This document shows, piece by piece, positions 33,686 through 45,900 of a stretch of 64,000 nt of DNA. The notes beneath the pieces are model-generated. The model was not told the DNA's origin. It did not search any database and saw only the letters and a program-made list of their open reading frames with translations. This DNA is from Aristolochia californica (taxonomy: Eukaryota; Streptophyta; Magnoliopsida; Piperales; Aristolochiaceae): contig JARWKL010000016.1 of assembly GCA_029961685.1 (NCBI GenBank), positions 17,986,157-18,050,156 on the forward strand. Reading direction: 5' to 3'. The position numbers were made by a program, and so were the translations under genes. Within the stretch, counting starts at the first letter, position 1. Every line of letters begins with the position of its first letter.

Positions 33686-34009
33686 GTTGAATTTTTGGAA
33701 AAGACAAATATTTCACTAACTTGTTGTAATTTGAGTACAATGAGCTTCTATTTATAATAAATAAAATAAGTAGAATCCAATTATAATTAAATTACATTTG
33801 TCCCAGTTACACCCAAAGTCTAATACTTAAAGATAAGTCCTAGCATAATTAAACAACTGAACATAAATATAAGACTAAAATAACTAAAACACCTTTTAAA
33901 TTAAACACTTTTGTGAGACATCCTCTCATGAGACGTCTGTCAAATTCTGCTATATAAATTATTGCTTTGTGAGAGTCAAGTAAGACTCTCCCATACCTGC
34001 TTTTCAACA
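33686..34009 (-). mobile_element. LTR, family A, minus orientation
   Basis: Starts TGTTGAATT and ends TTTTCAACA, so it has TG...CA ends in the minus direction. Directly right is CTCCCCTTCAAG (minus strand CTTGAAGGGGAG), the polypurine tract, followed by element interior to about 34340. It is the better-preserved partner of the LTR at 2895-3209. Confidence 0.75.
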
Positions 34010-34345
34010 CTCCCCTTCAAGTTGGAGTTCATAATTTCAACTTGCAAGGAAAAAAGAAATTGGTCTTCAATCTAATTTGGCTGAAAAAAATTATTTATAG
34101 ATGCCAGTTCTTCATTTTATATTCTCCCTTTTTGATTATATTGGTCACATGAAAATTACCATAACATGTAGAATAAAATATTTTTTTCTTGTACTTCTCC
34201 CCACTAGCTGGGGATAAAATGATGTAGAGGCCTAGCTTAGATAAAACACAATATGAGAGAAGAAAATCATTCATAACCATACGTTAAAACTCTATACATT
34301 AGTCAATATTAAAGAACTGAAATCAATTTTTAGTAAATAATATAA
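34010..34345 (-). mobile_element. interior of family A element adjoining the LTR
   Basis: Matches the 215-bp unit at 3210-3830 (AACTTGCAAGG, GAAAATTACCATAACATGTAG, GGAATAAAAT-type blocks) as a single copy, showing that the triplication at 3186 is a local event. No coding content. Confidence 0.5.
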
Positions 34346-34499
34346 AATCAACCATTATGAGAGCGAACGAATAAAAATAACTGAAGTCAAGTACTTATTT
34401 GAATCCAGATGAAGAAGTTTTGAAACCAATAGTCCTATGCAACTTAGATAACCATGCCAAGTGGATGATAGACCCCCTTGAGGTTTGTGCCTCATGGGA

Positions 34500-34645
34500 C
34501 CAAGAACTATTAATTTTTAATTTTTAATTTATTTAATTTTTAATTTAAAACTATGTGCACTGTTTTTTCTATTTAATTTTTAATTTATTTAAATTTTAAT
34601 TTATTTAGTTTTTAATTTAAAACTATGTGCACTGTTTTTTCCTAT
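34500..34645. repeat. AT-rich tandem duplication, about 80-bp unit
   Basis: TTTTTAATTTAAAACTATG plus TGCACTGTTTTTTC occurs at about 34536-34570 and 34612-34641, embedded in repeated TTTAATTT units. Confidence 0.75.
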
Positions 34646-36666
34646 GTATGTACTGAGTCAAAATTTTCAAAACTAATCCGAGTCAACCGAGTTAAATGAT
34701 TTTAGGTTAGCTAGATTCGATCCGATTCCCTACTTTCCCATCTATGCTCTCGTCTTTTTCCTCTCCAAAATCCTGGTTGCAGTGAGCCACAGCCTCTCAT
34801 ACCAGTCATCACTTGTCACTTCACATGGCCCCTCACGAGACAACAGTTGAGGTGTGTTCTTTCTCCCATCTTCTGTTTCCGCTGCTTCAGTCCTCTACTT
34901 CTTCTATTTTCTTTACCGGTGAGGACACGCTTATTTTTCTTGAAGCATCCCCGACTTCTTGTCACCACTTCGTCCGTTTCAAAAATGCATCTTTATCCAT
35001 CTTCAACTTTGGAACTCTAATATTCTTATGTTATTCGCAGTTTCTGTTATTCACTATGTTCATTCTTTTTGAATAATTGGATAAAACCTTGATTGGTAAG
35101 TCTTCTTCGTTTGGTCTATGTTTGAAATGAGGGAGGCCCGAAACCGAATAAGTAGGGCAGATGAGGTGCTTTCATTGCAAAGGATCAAGCTGTGCAAATG
35201 GTATAATTTTGATGGGGCCAGTAACATTGATGAGAGAATGCTTTCTTCTTTGTTTGTTTCTTTTGTTGTCAGTAGGGATTACTGTTATTTAGATTTTATT
35301 CCAATTTATGCGTAGACAATCTCTCAGATTTCTAAATTATGCTCTTGCTCATTATAGCATCTATGTTTGTCCTTCGCAGGTGGTTGTGGAATACAATTTC
35401 ATCTGTCGTATTTTCTTTGCTCAACTTGTTCTCATACCGAGAAGAATTAAGAACTCCTGACTTTTAAATGAAATGGTACCGCTTCAAATATTGCATTTTT
35501 AGGTTTCTGAATTTATGTCCTTACTGGATTTTATTTAGATTTACTTCTATCACTGGTTTCAACAAAAAAAAAAAACTATTTGATTTCTTTAAAAGCTGCC
35601 AGAAAAACCCCACCCTTTTCGATGATTACATTTGGCTGACTACAGTGGAAAAGAGAACCGGCATAGTTCCATCAGAAATGCCCTCCTAATAAGTGTTTGA
35701 AAAATTCTCTTATACCTCTCAATAAAATGTTGATGGCTTTTATGTTCCATACTTGTTCCACTTTATAATTACATGCATATGAAATTAGTTTCATATGGAA
35801 GATTGAAAATCTAACATTTACTAGTTGACATGCGAAATATATCACTGATATATCTTACGCTTTGCTGAGGAGGCTATTTGATAATTCTAAAGGAATTTTG
35901 GGCCACACCTTACCCCTCTAACATCTGTAGCAGTAGGCTCATTAGCCCTCTTCTTTCTCTTGATTAAACAATACATAAGAGAAGGCAACCATCCATTAAC
36001 CAATGTATAACAAGGTTGTTGGGTTTTCTTCTTTTCTTTCTCGTCTGGATTCAAAGAGTTACTTGTGGATGTAAGATAATGTTTCTGATAGGATGGCCAT
36101 CTGCTTTAATAACTCCCTTACTGCAAATGATGTTCTCTTTTCAGTTATATAGGTTGCTCTACTTTCTTGATGGTGACAGGATCTTTGTCCCAAGTCTTCT
36201 TTCCTTGCATGGCACAGAAAAAGGAACATAAATCCATAAAATTTCATAGCGTCGGCAATGTTCTAGACCTGGCCATGGTGGACAATGAGTGTGTTCTATA
36301 CCTGGTTCATTCCATGCTCTCTTCCTCTGTGATGGTCATGCTGTTATATCCACATGGTTGGGTCCTGAATAATAATTTAGGAGCACTAAATCCTAAGTTG
36401 TTATCCTCTGTCACTATTCTCATTATGTTTCTTCTCTCTGTTGCCACATTTTTGTTGACTTTTTTCTGGATTTTGATCTGTTGCCTGGTTTTCATTTGTC
36501 TTGATCAGAAGCTTACCTGTTGCCACTTTTCAAACAAAACAAAACTAAAGGTGTAGTGTGGGGAAGCATCTTTTTTTGACACTTCTTCCTATCTTAATTA
36601 TTCAAACTAACCCTTCAAATCTTATGCAGGTTCTGGGCTTCTCAAATTGAAAAGCTACTCCAGATA
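34646..36666 (+). other. upstream region of the PPR gene, possible leader exons
   Basis: A T-rich stretch with several splice-like junctions: an ATG-containing segment ending GTTGAGGTGTG near 34852, and an acceptor TTATGCAG at 36621-36628 just before the PPR start. Short frames (34813-35076, 35118-35315, 36016-36556) show no conserved domain. I read it as promoter plus 5' untranslated sequence with introns, without proof. Confidence 0.3.
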
Positions 36667-38031
36667 ATGATCTGCAGCTTCTCAACACGCCTATTTAATA
36701 TCTGCATAGCTTCACTCTGTAAGATCCAGAAACTAGATAAGGCTGAGGCAGTTATTGTTGATGCAATTCGACTTGGATATGTTCCTGATGTTGTAACTTA
36801 CAATACACTAATTTCTGCTTATTCGCGTTTTGTTGGAGTTGATGAGGCTTACTCAGTTCTTTATAGAATGAGAGAAGTTGGTATCAAACCCGATGTTATT
36901 ACTTACAACTCTTTAATTGCGGGGGCCAGCAGAAACTGCCAGCCATCTCGGTCCCTGGACCTGTTTGAAGAAATGTTACATAATGGAATCCTTCCTGATA
37001 CATGGAGCTACAATACTTTGATGCACTGTTTTTTTAAAGCTGGTCAACCTGTAGCAGCTTACAAGATATTCTGTGATATGGTGTCAAGAAATATCACTCC
37101 CTGTGTAACCACTTATAATACTATGATCAATGGCCTCTGCAAGACAGGAAATACTATTAATGCCCTGAGATTGTTTAGGGATTTACCAAGACTAGGGTTT
37201 ACTCCGGGCATTGTCACTTATAATACACTTATTGATGGACTCTGTAAATCACATAAATCCGGATTAGCAGGAAGGGTTCTGAGGGAGCTTGCAAAATCGG
37301 GTTGCTCTCCAGACCTGACAACTTACACAACAGTCATGAAGTGTTACTTTAGATCTGGAAAGTTTGACCAAGGTTTTGAGATTTTCTCTGACATGAAGAG
37401 GAAAGGATATGCCTTTGATTCTTTTGTTTATTGTACAGTAATTAGTGCTTTGGCTAAATTAGGTAAGACAGAAGAGGCTTATTCGTGCATGGAAGATATG
37501 ATGAGGGATGGAGTAGAGTTAGACTTGGTATGTTACAATACTCTTATCAATGTGTATTGTAAGGAAGGTAAAATGGACTTAGCATATCAATTATTGAAAG
37601 AGGTGGAGGATTGTGGCCTCCGGAGTGATGAGTATACCCATGCTATATTGATTCATGGATTTTGTAAACTTGGGGATGTTGATTCTGCTAAGAGGCTCTT
37701 GGGGAGCAGGTCAGCAGAGTCAAATTTGGTAGCCAACAATTGTTTAATTCATGGATTGTGTAGAGTGGGTCAGGTGGATTTTGCATTGAGATTATTTAAT
37801 AAGCTGAGAATAAAAGATACTTTTACTTACTCAATTTTGTTGCATGGCCTTTGTAAATCTGGGAGGTACATTGTAGCATTCAACATATTAATGACTTGTT
37901 TAAGAGATAAGGTCAAAATTTTATCTTCTGCAAAACGTGCAGTTCGTGTTGGTCTTCGTGATTCTGGATTTAGGAAAGAGGAGAGGAAACTGAAGTCAGC
38001 AATTCGCCTGGCAAGGCTTTTAGTGTCCTAA
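36667..38031 (+). CDS. P-class pentatricopeptide repeat protein, At5g46680-like
   Basis: Single-exon frame of 454 residues with about twelve consecutive 31-35-residue PPR units, each with the YNTLI-type start and a Pro-Asp or similar end (for example VVTYNTLISAYSRF, IVTYNTLIDGLCKS). Units nine and ten are shortened to 32 and 31 residues. The start MICSFSTRLFNICIASLCK and overall length match Arabidopsis At5g46680 (about 468 residues) from end to end as I recall it, so the first ATG is favoured. No DYW or E domain follows; the C-terminus is basic (KRAVRVGLRDSGFRKEERK). P-class proteins bind organellar RNA one base per repeat. No clear transit peptide is visible, so mitochondrial or plastid location is inference. 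Confidence 0.92.
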   Translation: MICSFSTRLFNICIASLCKIQKLDKAEAVIVDAIRLGYVPDVVTYNTLISAYSRFVGVDEAYSVLYRMREVGIKPDVITYNSLIAGASRNCQPSRSLDLFEEMLHNGILPDTWSYNTLMHCFFKAGQPVAAYKIFCDMVSRNITPCVTTYNTMINGLCKTGNTINALRLFRDLPRLGFTPGIVTYNTLIDGLCKSHKSGLAGRVLRELAKSGCSPDLTTYTTVMKCYFRSGKFDQGFEIFSDMKRKGYAFDSFVYCTVISALAKLGKTEEAYSCMEDMMRDGVELDLVCYNTLINVYCKEGKMDLAYQLLKEVEDCGLRSDEYTHAILIHGFCKLGDVDSAKRLLGSRSAESNLVANNCLIHGLCRVGQVDFALRLFNKLRIKDTFTYSILLHGLCKSGRYIVAFNILMTCLRDKVKILSSAKRAVRVGLRDSGFRKEERKLKSAIRLARLLVS

Positions 38032-40880
38032 ACAGGGTTCACATATCTATTCCTCTTGGACTTTGCAGTATTCAATTTTTCTTATGGTGGAAAAACAATT
38101 TTGAGAATGGTGCAGGCAATGTTGTGATTTTATTAGTGTTGCAGGATGATGAATGCATATTCATAAGATCATTTATCCGTCTTATTTTGTGGAACTAGAG
38201 GGTAAGTTGACGGTCTTTGTGCTTGAGGGTTGCTTTGATGTGAAGGGAGACTTGTTACCTACAAAGAATAAAGGAAAAGAAATAGTGGATAAAAATTTGA
38301 GACTAGTCCAGCCTTATCGGAAACTTGCTTAAGGATAAGAAGGAGATACTCTTGAGGAAATTTCACAAAATATATATTTGGATGTCAATAATGAAGAAGA
38401 TGCCTTGAGGAAATTCCACAGAATATATTCGGGTGTTCATGGATGCTTCGGATATTTCCAATTCTTTGAATTGAGACCGATTGGGACTTTGTCAGAGATT
38501 GTTATAGTTTCTCAATACCTGTAGAAAATGGTCGATGTTCCAATCCTGGCTTGAGCAAGCTGTCACATATGAGCTAAAATGAATATGGTTGTGGGGCCAA
38601 GACATATTGAAACTGTAAGCAAGCACTATCTTTTTGCCTTCTCAATTGACTGTTCTAATATCCCATCTTTATATTGAATATAAATTGCATAATCTGTGGA
38701 GAAGCTGTACTTAGAGCCTTCCAGAGTGCTTTGGTTCCATCAGTTTTTGTTCAATGTGGCTCCTCTATGTTTTGGAATTAGATGGGGCAAAATTCTTCTT
38801 TATATTCTGCTTCTACCGGTTTTAAGTCCATGGGTTCTGTTTTTTTGGGAACATCGGTTGCATACAGACTCACCCAAGTCTCCCACACACCCAATCCTCC
38901 TCCCCCTCCTCCCACCCCAACTGTTGAGCTTAAGGTTCAATCCTGTGTGTGTGCGCATTAATTTTCTGAAGAAGTATGACTTTCCCTATTTTATTTCATT
39001 GCATTTGATATGGCTGAGCCCTTTTTATTGGTTCATGGTTTAGTGTTTTGACTTGATTGCTTTGGATATCTTGGCTGATCCATTTACTGTACAGTTCTTT
39101 TTCCAGATTTAGAAGGGATGTCCTTCTGAAATTTTTTGTGAGCTTGATAGTGTTCTACATCAAATGGCAAGGAGCCTGAAATGTTGGCCGCACCAATCTA
39201 GTACTGCATAGTTTGCTTAAATGTGGTATGATTTCTACTATATGCTGTATAAATATGTATTTCTTCCTGCAATCTCTCACCGTAGATGATGCTTTCAAAG
39301 AAAAACCTTCCTGTTTTCAATAGGCTTGTTATGCATGGTTTTGTAAAATTTTGGTATTTAATGAGGCAAGGAAATGCCTTCCATACATTCTAAAAAAATA
39401 AAAAATAAAAAATAAATTAAAATAAAATAAAAATAAAAATAAAAATAAATATAGAGATGCCTTTGACAACATTATGAGTTTTTCTTTTAGAGTGTATCTC
39501 TAGGCTGCTGGCAGATACGGATGTAACTGAGGATCAATCTCAAATTAATCTTCGACTAAAAAATAAGTACAAAATAGAAATTTATATTTGAGCATTGCTA
39601 GCTCCACTTGTCTGGCTGATGATGTGACCATCTAATGGAATCTCATCACTACGCCATTTCACAAGATATTCTGATGGTGGTGTCTTTTTCTTCCCTTACT
39701 GCTGCTTCATGCATCCCTCCTTTCCAGCAGTGTCTCTCTCCTCGGAATCTCATCTTTTATCCACTATGGTATTTTTTCTCTTTTCCCCCTTTTGTCTGTC
39801 ATTTCCTCTTCTCTTGTTCTTTTACTTTTTATTTATTTATTCATATGTATTTATTAGTCCTTTTCTTCATTTCCGTGACTCTGTTGTACTTTCCCATGTT
39901 TACATGGGCAAAAGCCTTAATGACCTTTGTTTCTTTATTTGTTATGTTTTTGGCTTTTTCAGAAGGGTAGTGGAGTTGTAGGAGATGATACCTGCTAGCA
40001 TCACTGCTCACTGCCTATTGGTTGCTGTACATCTCATGCTTGACAGCCCCACAACTGTTGAGGTGAGTATCAGTTTGTCTTAGTTTAAACTTGTCTGGTG
40101 CAAAATTTCCAGCAATCTTCCTGAAATCTGATAACCTAAGATTTTGGGAATATGTGAGGACCTTGATGCTTTTCTTCTGATTAGTTTGTTGTAATTGTGC
40201 AATGATTTTTTCTTTTGACAATAAGGCCAACCTTAAAGTTGGCATGAATCTGTTACTGTTCAGAAAAATACCTTTTGTTGCATCTGTGCAAATCCATAGC
40301 ATAGATATATATCCACAGTTTTTTTACTCTAGCTTCCTATTCTTCTTAGGAGTATGCTTGGCAGTCTAGAAAAAGAAAGAAAAGAAAAGAAACAGAGAAA
40401 AAAGTCAAATTTATATTGTTTGGAAGCAAAGAATCTGAGAGAGGAGAAATTATTCAAAAAAAAAAAATTCTCTCTTAGTTATAACATGTTGAAATATTTG
40501 TAAAAGGAGTATTTTGGTCATTTACCATGGTTGTATGTCCCTCGTCGGATTATTGTTAACTTATCTTTATGATAACTTTGTGTCATTAGGGAGATATAAG
40601 GGTTTCTATGTATAGGGGAATATTTGTTACTTTGTTATCTTTTTTTCATTAAGTTAGTATATAAATGAATAGAGAGCTTTATTTTACCTCTTGCTTGCTG
40701 AAAACGAGGCGGCCTATATAAGGCGCTTTATAGGCAGGCTTTAAAGCCCTCTAAGCTGCACATATTCAAGGGGTAAAGGCATACATCTTTCTTTTGGTTT
40801 GTACTCTAGGAACCTTTTTCTTTTCCAAATTCTATAAAACTATATAAGCCTCTTTAGTTTGGTTTTCTACTTGTAGTTTA
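38032..40880. other. downstream region of the PPR gene
   Basis: No coding gene recognised. 39963-40060 looks like a spliced, stop-containing exon (acceptor TTTTTCAG before it, donor GAGGTGAGT after it), perhaps from a long 3' untranslated region or a non-coding transcript. An A-rich AAAAATAAA-type simple repeat lies at 39390-39450 and a purine tract at 40365-40410. Confidence 0.4.
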
Positions 40881-41870
40881 TAAAGGTTAAAATTTTGAAA
40901 TGCTTTATTTTTAATCTTGGTCAAATAACAAACATATCATCTATAAAGGTAATAAAATATATTTTTCCTCCGTCACAATACCACTCATCTCACATTTTAT
41001 GTCATTGTGTATAAGCTTTAGTAGGTTGTTTTGATTGGACACATATCTCATATTTATTTTTAAATCTATGTTATTTTGGGTCTAACATGACACATGATAA
41101 ATTTTTATCTATTATAATACTCTTTGCAAAAATTACTTTTAATTTTAACTATCCATAAAAAATATAACTCTTCCCTAGAAAAGACCCTCCCTTGGTAATT
41201 ACAACTTTATATGACTTTTTCGCCTAATCGACTCAAAAACGTAATATTTTTTCTAAAGTCTAGCACATAATGCATATTGTGGAAAGTAAAAGTATTCCCG
41301 GATGTAAACTTCAACTCTATTTTTCCTTCATTGATTACTTGAGCAATATTAAGATTGTCCATTATCACATATTTCCCTTAGACTTCTTAGTAGGAAGAGA
41401 TAAAAGGAATATCATAACAAATATGGACAGTTGCTCCTGTGCTAATCTGCTAATCCACCAACCGGTTGGATTGAATGTCAAGTGTAACTCTAAGTTAGTT
41501 ATAACTAACCTATCACCGATTTCTATGGAGTTACTCCCAATTATCATGTTTGCTTGAGGGGTCCTATTATCCCCTGGCCGTTTTGTCTTTACTTTTTTTC
41601 GTGTTTACACTAGTTAGAAAAGTTATCCGATTTTTCACAAATATAACAAATACTTCTGTTTTGTTCCTTCTAAATCTTTTATTTGGGCTTAATAAAGTAT
41701 TTCTTATGTTTCTTTTTGTGAAGTTAGTCTTTCTTGGATTCTATAAAAAAAACAATTCATCTGACTTCATACCCATTCAATTTAACAAAACGAAAACTCA
41801 TATATTATTAGAGGGTAGATTAGGGGTATGGTCATGGTAGATAGTTGGTCAGTCTACTGTTCCATTGTGT
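40880..41870 (-). pseudogene. decayed Copia gag-protease fragment
   Basis: Minus-strand reading near 41655-41600 shows a zinc-knuckle relic CYICEKSDN with a stop before its last Cys and Asn in place of His. About 220 bases further on, near 41430, GATVHICYD follows, which is the protease active-site region with its DS lost. EGKIELKFTSGNTFTFHNMH then comes in the expected Copia order. Numerous stops and frame changes show great age. No LTR could be paired with it. Confidence 0.6.
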
Positions 41871-42922
41871 TATATTAAGTTAAGAAATATATATATATAT
41901 ATATTGATAACTAACAGATTGCATCCTATTTTTTGAATTTTTTTTTTACAAATAACTCCCTATTTTGCTTCAACAACTGGATGGAACTAGTGTAACTGGG
42001 TGAGGCAGAAATTAACCATCTATCTGATTTAATGTCAGATTTGATTTTAACAACATTGAACTAAACGGTCAAAAGATATTCTCAATCCTCAAAAGAAAAT
42101 TTCAAAGATCCCTAACAAATTGCCCAAATTTTAGAAATTTCAAAATTCTAAAACCTAAATAAACTTCGAAAAAGTCCTATGTTACTCTTAAAAGTTGTTC
42201 AAGTTCCCTCTTTCTCTCACCATGGCTTTCAAGTAGTCCGTTTTGTCCTAGATTGGAGTCTAATTGGATATCCCATATACTATTACCATTATCTGGTTCC
42301 ATATTAATAGCAAAGTATGACTGAATAGAGAATCATACTATTACGTTTTTCTAATAACTCTTATTTCTTGTTCTGAGTTGAGAATAAATCTTATTTTTTT
42401 ACAAAACCTTTTTTATTACTTTGTCTTAGTCCAAACTTTAATATCAGTTCAATCCAATTGAGACAAACAAGACATCTATTGATTAATAAGTCCCAACTTG
42501 AAGATAAACTGAGCATATCAAATAGATGATAAATCTACCTCTTTCACTCCCCAGTTATTTCCACTCACCGCAATTTATCAAAGTCAATCAGCTGCCTTCT
42601 GTATCTCAAATATTCCGAGGATGAAGAGTCTTGAAACGCTCTCTATGCCGGATCACCACCATCGACTCCATTGGAACATTCCTAGCCAAACTTCGTACGT
42701 TACAAATTAAAATAACCATGAAAATAAGAAAGTCTAAGATGAACAAACAGCCAGAAAAGAAAATTCGCAGCTTATTTGCAATAACTACGGTCAGTTTGAT
42801 GATTGCATGGCCTTGTTTGGGAGACCAAAAAAAGTTTTTCTTGCTTTCATTATCCTTGAAAAAAACACAAGTGACCGAAAAAAAGGGGGCCTGTCATTGA
42901 AGTTTACAGATGAAATCCAACT
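41871..42922. other. AT-rich intergenic DNA and 3' flank of TFIIF alpha
   Basis: A short (AT)n tract at about 41885-41904. The open frame at 42631-42900 has no recognisable domain. Otherwise nothing seen. Confidence 0.5.
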
Positions 42923-45900
42923 TCATTTCTCTCTCAACACAACGTAGCTGGGTCCATTTGTCTTCTGAATTTTAGATATTCTCCTCAAGATCTCAGCAAA
43001 AGCTGATTTGTCCTGCAATAACCAATCTCAGATTAAAAGGAGTGAATCCGTCATGCATAGACGTAAACTTTCTGCATAAAATACCCTAATTCAACTTATA
43101 TCTGGAAAATTGCCAGTAAAGTGATTCATGGACAACTAAAAATGGGAGCCAACAAAAACAAAAGTTGCATATCATCCAACATGGTTAGGAAAACCGGATC
43201 AACATTTAGAAGGTCAAAGAGATGATTAGTGCACATAAGTGATGCATACAAAGATAAACCCTGAAGTCCATATTTTAGTAGAGACTATATTTTACAATTC
43301 AGTGTCCTACAACGGAATTAATCACGCAGCCATTGCCCATACAACTATGGGAAGTCTCTTTTTCAAAAAAGAGAAATTATGGAAAGTATCTGACTCATAA
43401 TTAGAGCCTTCTATAATAATAAAAAAGAAAAAAGAGCTCCTATACCTTTTATCTACCAGGAGAACACTGTTTTTATATTTTTCTCACTTAAAAAAATATA
43501 AAAAAAGCTCCTCTAATCATTGCCTTTCCATAATAATGAATCTCCAAAGCATAAGCATTTTCCCACCAATTATCATGAGGTTCATCAAATACTTCAGACT
43601 CAACACCACAACACCTTCAGTCTCCCAAACCCAAATTAAATAGCACAAGGTACAAGTCCTATGCAACGACTGCAAATATCTATCAAACGTCTTTAAATTC
43701 TTTCAAAAAAATCAACTAGCATTAAAAAAGCTTTTTTCTTGTGATCTGCATTTTAAATTGAAGGACACTCAAGTGGCAGGAATAATAATCATTCAAAGTA
43801 AGCAATTCTTTTTTCCTTTTGAGAAACGAAGTCTAGTAAACAGATCTAATCAACATAAGACATTGAAAAAGTAATAAGAGATTAAAAATACATTAAAATA
43901 ATCATCAATATAAATGTATTTCATCTATTTTTAGAAAAATATATACCCTATAGGCAGCGGAGGAAAATAATTCAGAAGATAAACATGTAATTTAGAAAGT
44001 CAAAACTGAAAAAAAAATGTGACTTTTAAAAACAAAAAATCTATGAAATTGTTGCTTTGACACTGATAAAGTCGTTTATGCTATTCTATTTTCCATATAT
44101 ATGGTGTACATGAATCAGAACTGCTATCCTCCCTCACATTTTAATAAGCACATGCTTAAATATACTGTTTCACAAATCCCCACAAATATGCATGCATAAT
44201 GTCATACTCCTACACGCACTGCCACAAAAACCTTTTAGTTACAGATTTGCTAAGCTCAAACAATCTATACAAGAAGATAACCCAACAATTCATAGTCTCA
44301 GAGCAAGTACAATATGGATAATATAAGAATAAGATTTCTAATTTTTAACCAACTTTACGAGATGAAAACCAGCTTTACAGGATTGCTTACAAGAGAGAAT
44401 CTCAAATTCCACATCCTTCAATATTCACATGGATCTCTGATGATGATAAAAATCAATACAAGCACACACTGCACTACAGCCTGTCCACATTCAATTTGTA
44501 ATATAAAACCTTAAAAAGGGGACTATTGTTCAGCCAAGCCTTACAGCAATAAGAAACAGGTTCATATAGCATAAATGCAGAAAAGATCTTAGTAAAATTA
44601 TTCCCACATCAATCATTGCTTCAAGTGCTGCTTCATGTCTTATAGATATAGATTTCCCAAACTGATGCAAGAAACTAGAAAAAGACAGCATCCACAAATT
44701 TATTCTTCCCCATGGTGGGTAGCATCCATAAATGAACAAATAAAATCATAATTATCAAATTAGTATACCTCCAGTGTCCTTAATCTTGCCTTGAACTTAG
44801 CAACAAGGTCCTGTGTTGTCACTGTGGCCTTCTGCAACAGAACAACCCTAATTTCCTCCTCAGTCACAGGAGCTGTAACTAAAGTGGACCCACTTTTTGA
44901 AGATAAAGAAACTTTTGGATGTGCACCATTTTTGGAAGTGAAGGATGGTTCTTTTTTAACAGATGAAGGCTTTGAATCCTGATTGAAAAATAAGAAACTC
45001 CCTGTCAGACCTAATGAGAAGCAGAATATAATATAGTGGAATATGGCTAACACTCAATTCATAAGGCCACATTAAATAAATAAATAAAAAGAGAAGAAAA
45101 CCTCGCATGTGCGTATAGAATTCACATTTTCAGATTTCAACTTTTTTGCAGGTGTACTGTATGGTTTTATATCCTCTCCACTATCTTTTCTCTTTGTCTT
45201 AGCTGACTTAGATTGAGATGGAGTTCCTCGAGGAGCAGCAGTTGGTGGTTTTGAAGGACTGCTTTCAACAGGCTCTTCTTTAGGTGCATCTTTCTGCTTA
45301 GATTTAGGAGCCAACACAGGTGACAATCCAATCTCATCATCCATCTGGACATGCCAAATGTAAGAGAATATCAGTCACTATACAAACATTCTATTAAAAA
45401 ATAATCCACTGGGACATTTTGTATCTGTTAGAATGGATCTAATGGTAATTGTAAAACAAAAAAATAACTGAATTTCAGGACGTTTAGAAGGACCTCTTAC
45501 TAGGTGGATAAAGAGTGCTTTGTGAAATGAATTTTTTTCCCTTAAAAAACAGTAGTAAAGAAGAAAGTGAAAGATTACATCATCATCCTCATCATCATCA
45601 TCAGCATCAGATTCATTCAATCCTGCAGCTTTTCCAAGTAGCTTTTTCAGTTCTTTGCCTGATTTGCTCAGCTTTGTCCCGTCCTCCTCATTACCATCTT
45701 CTTCATCTTCATCATCCTGTACCACCAAGAAAATTTAAATAACCTTCCAAAGTGACATTCACTCTTTTGGAAGTTAAGATGTCTCAACTTCAGAGAAGGT
45801 CATGAAATATAAAAAGACAAGACAGTTAAGCAGTCATGTTTATGTCACAGTAAAATCGAGGTAAATTTTGAGGCTAAACTGTGGAACTTTATAAAATATT

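Noticed and set aside
42631..42900. 89-codon plus-strand Lys-rich frame
   Set aside because: Downstream of TFIIF alpha on the other strand, no domain or splice context; composition typical of AT-rich noise.
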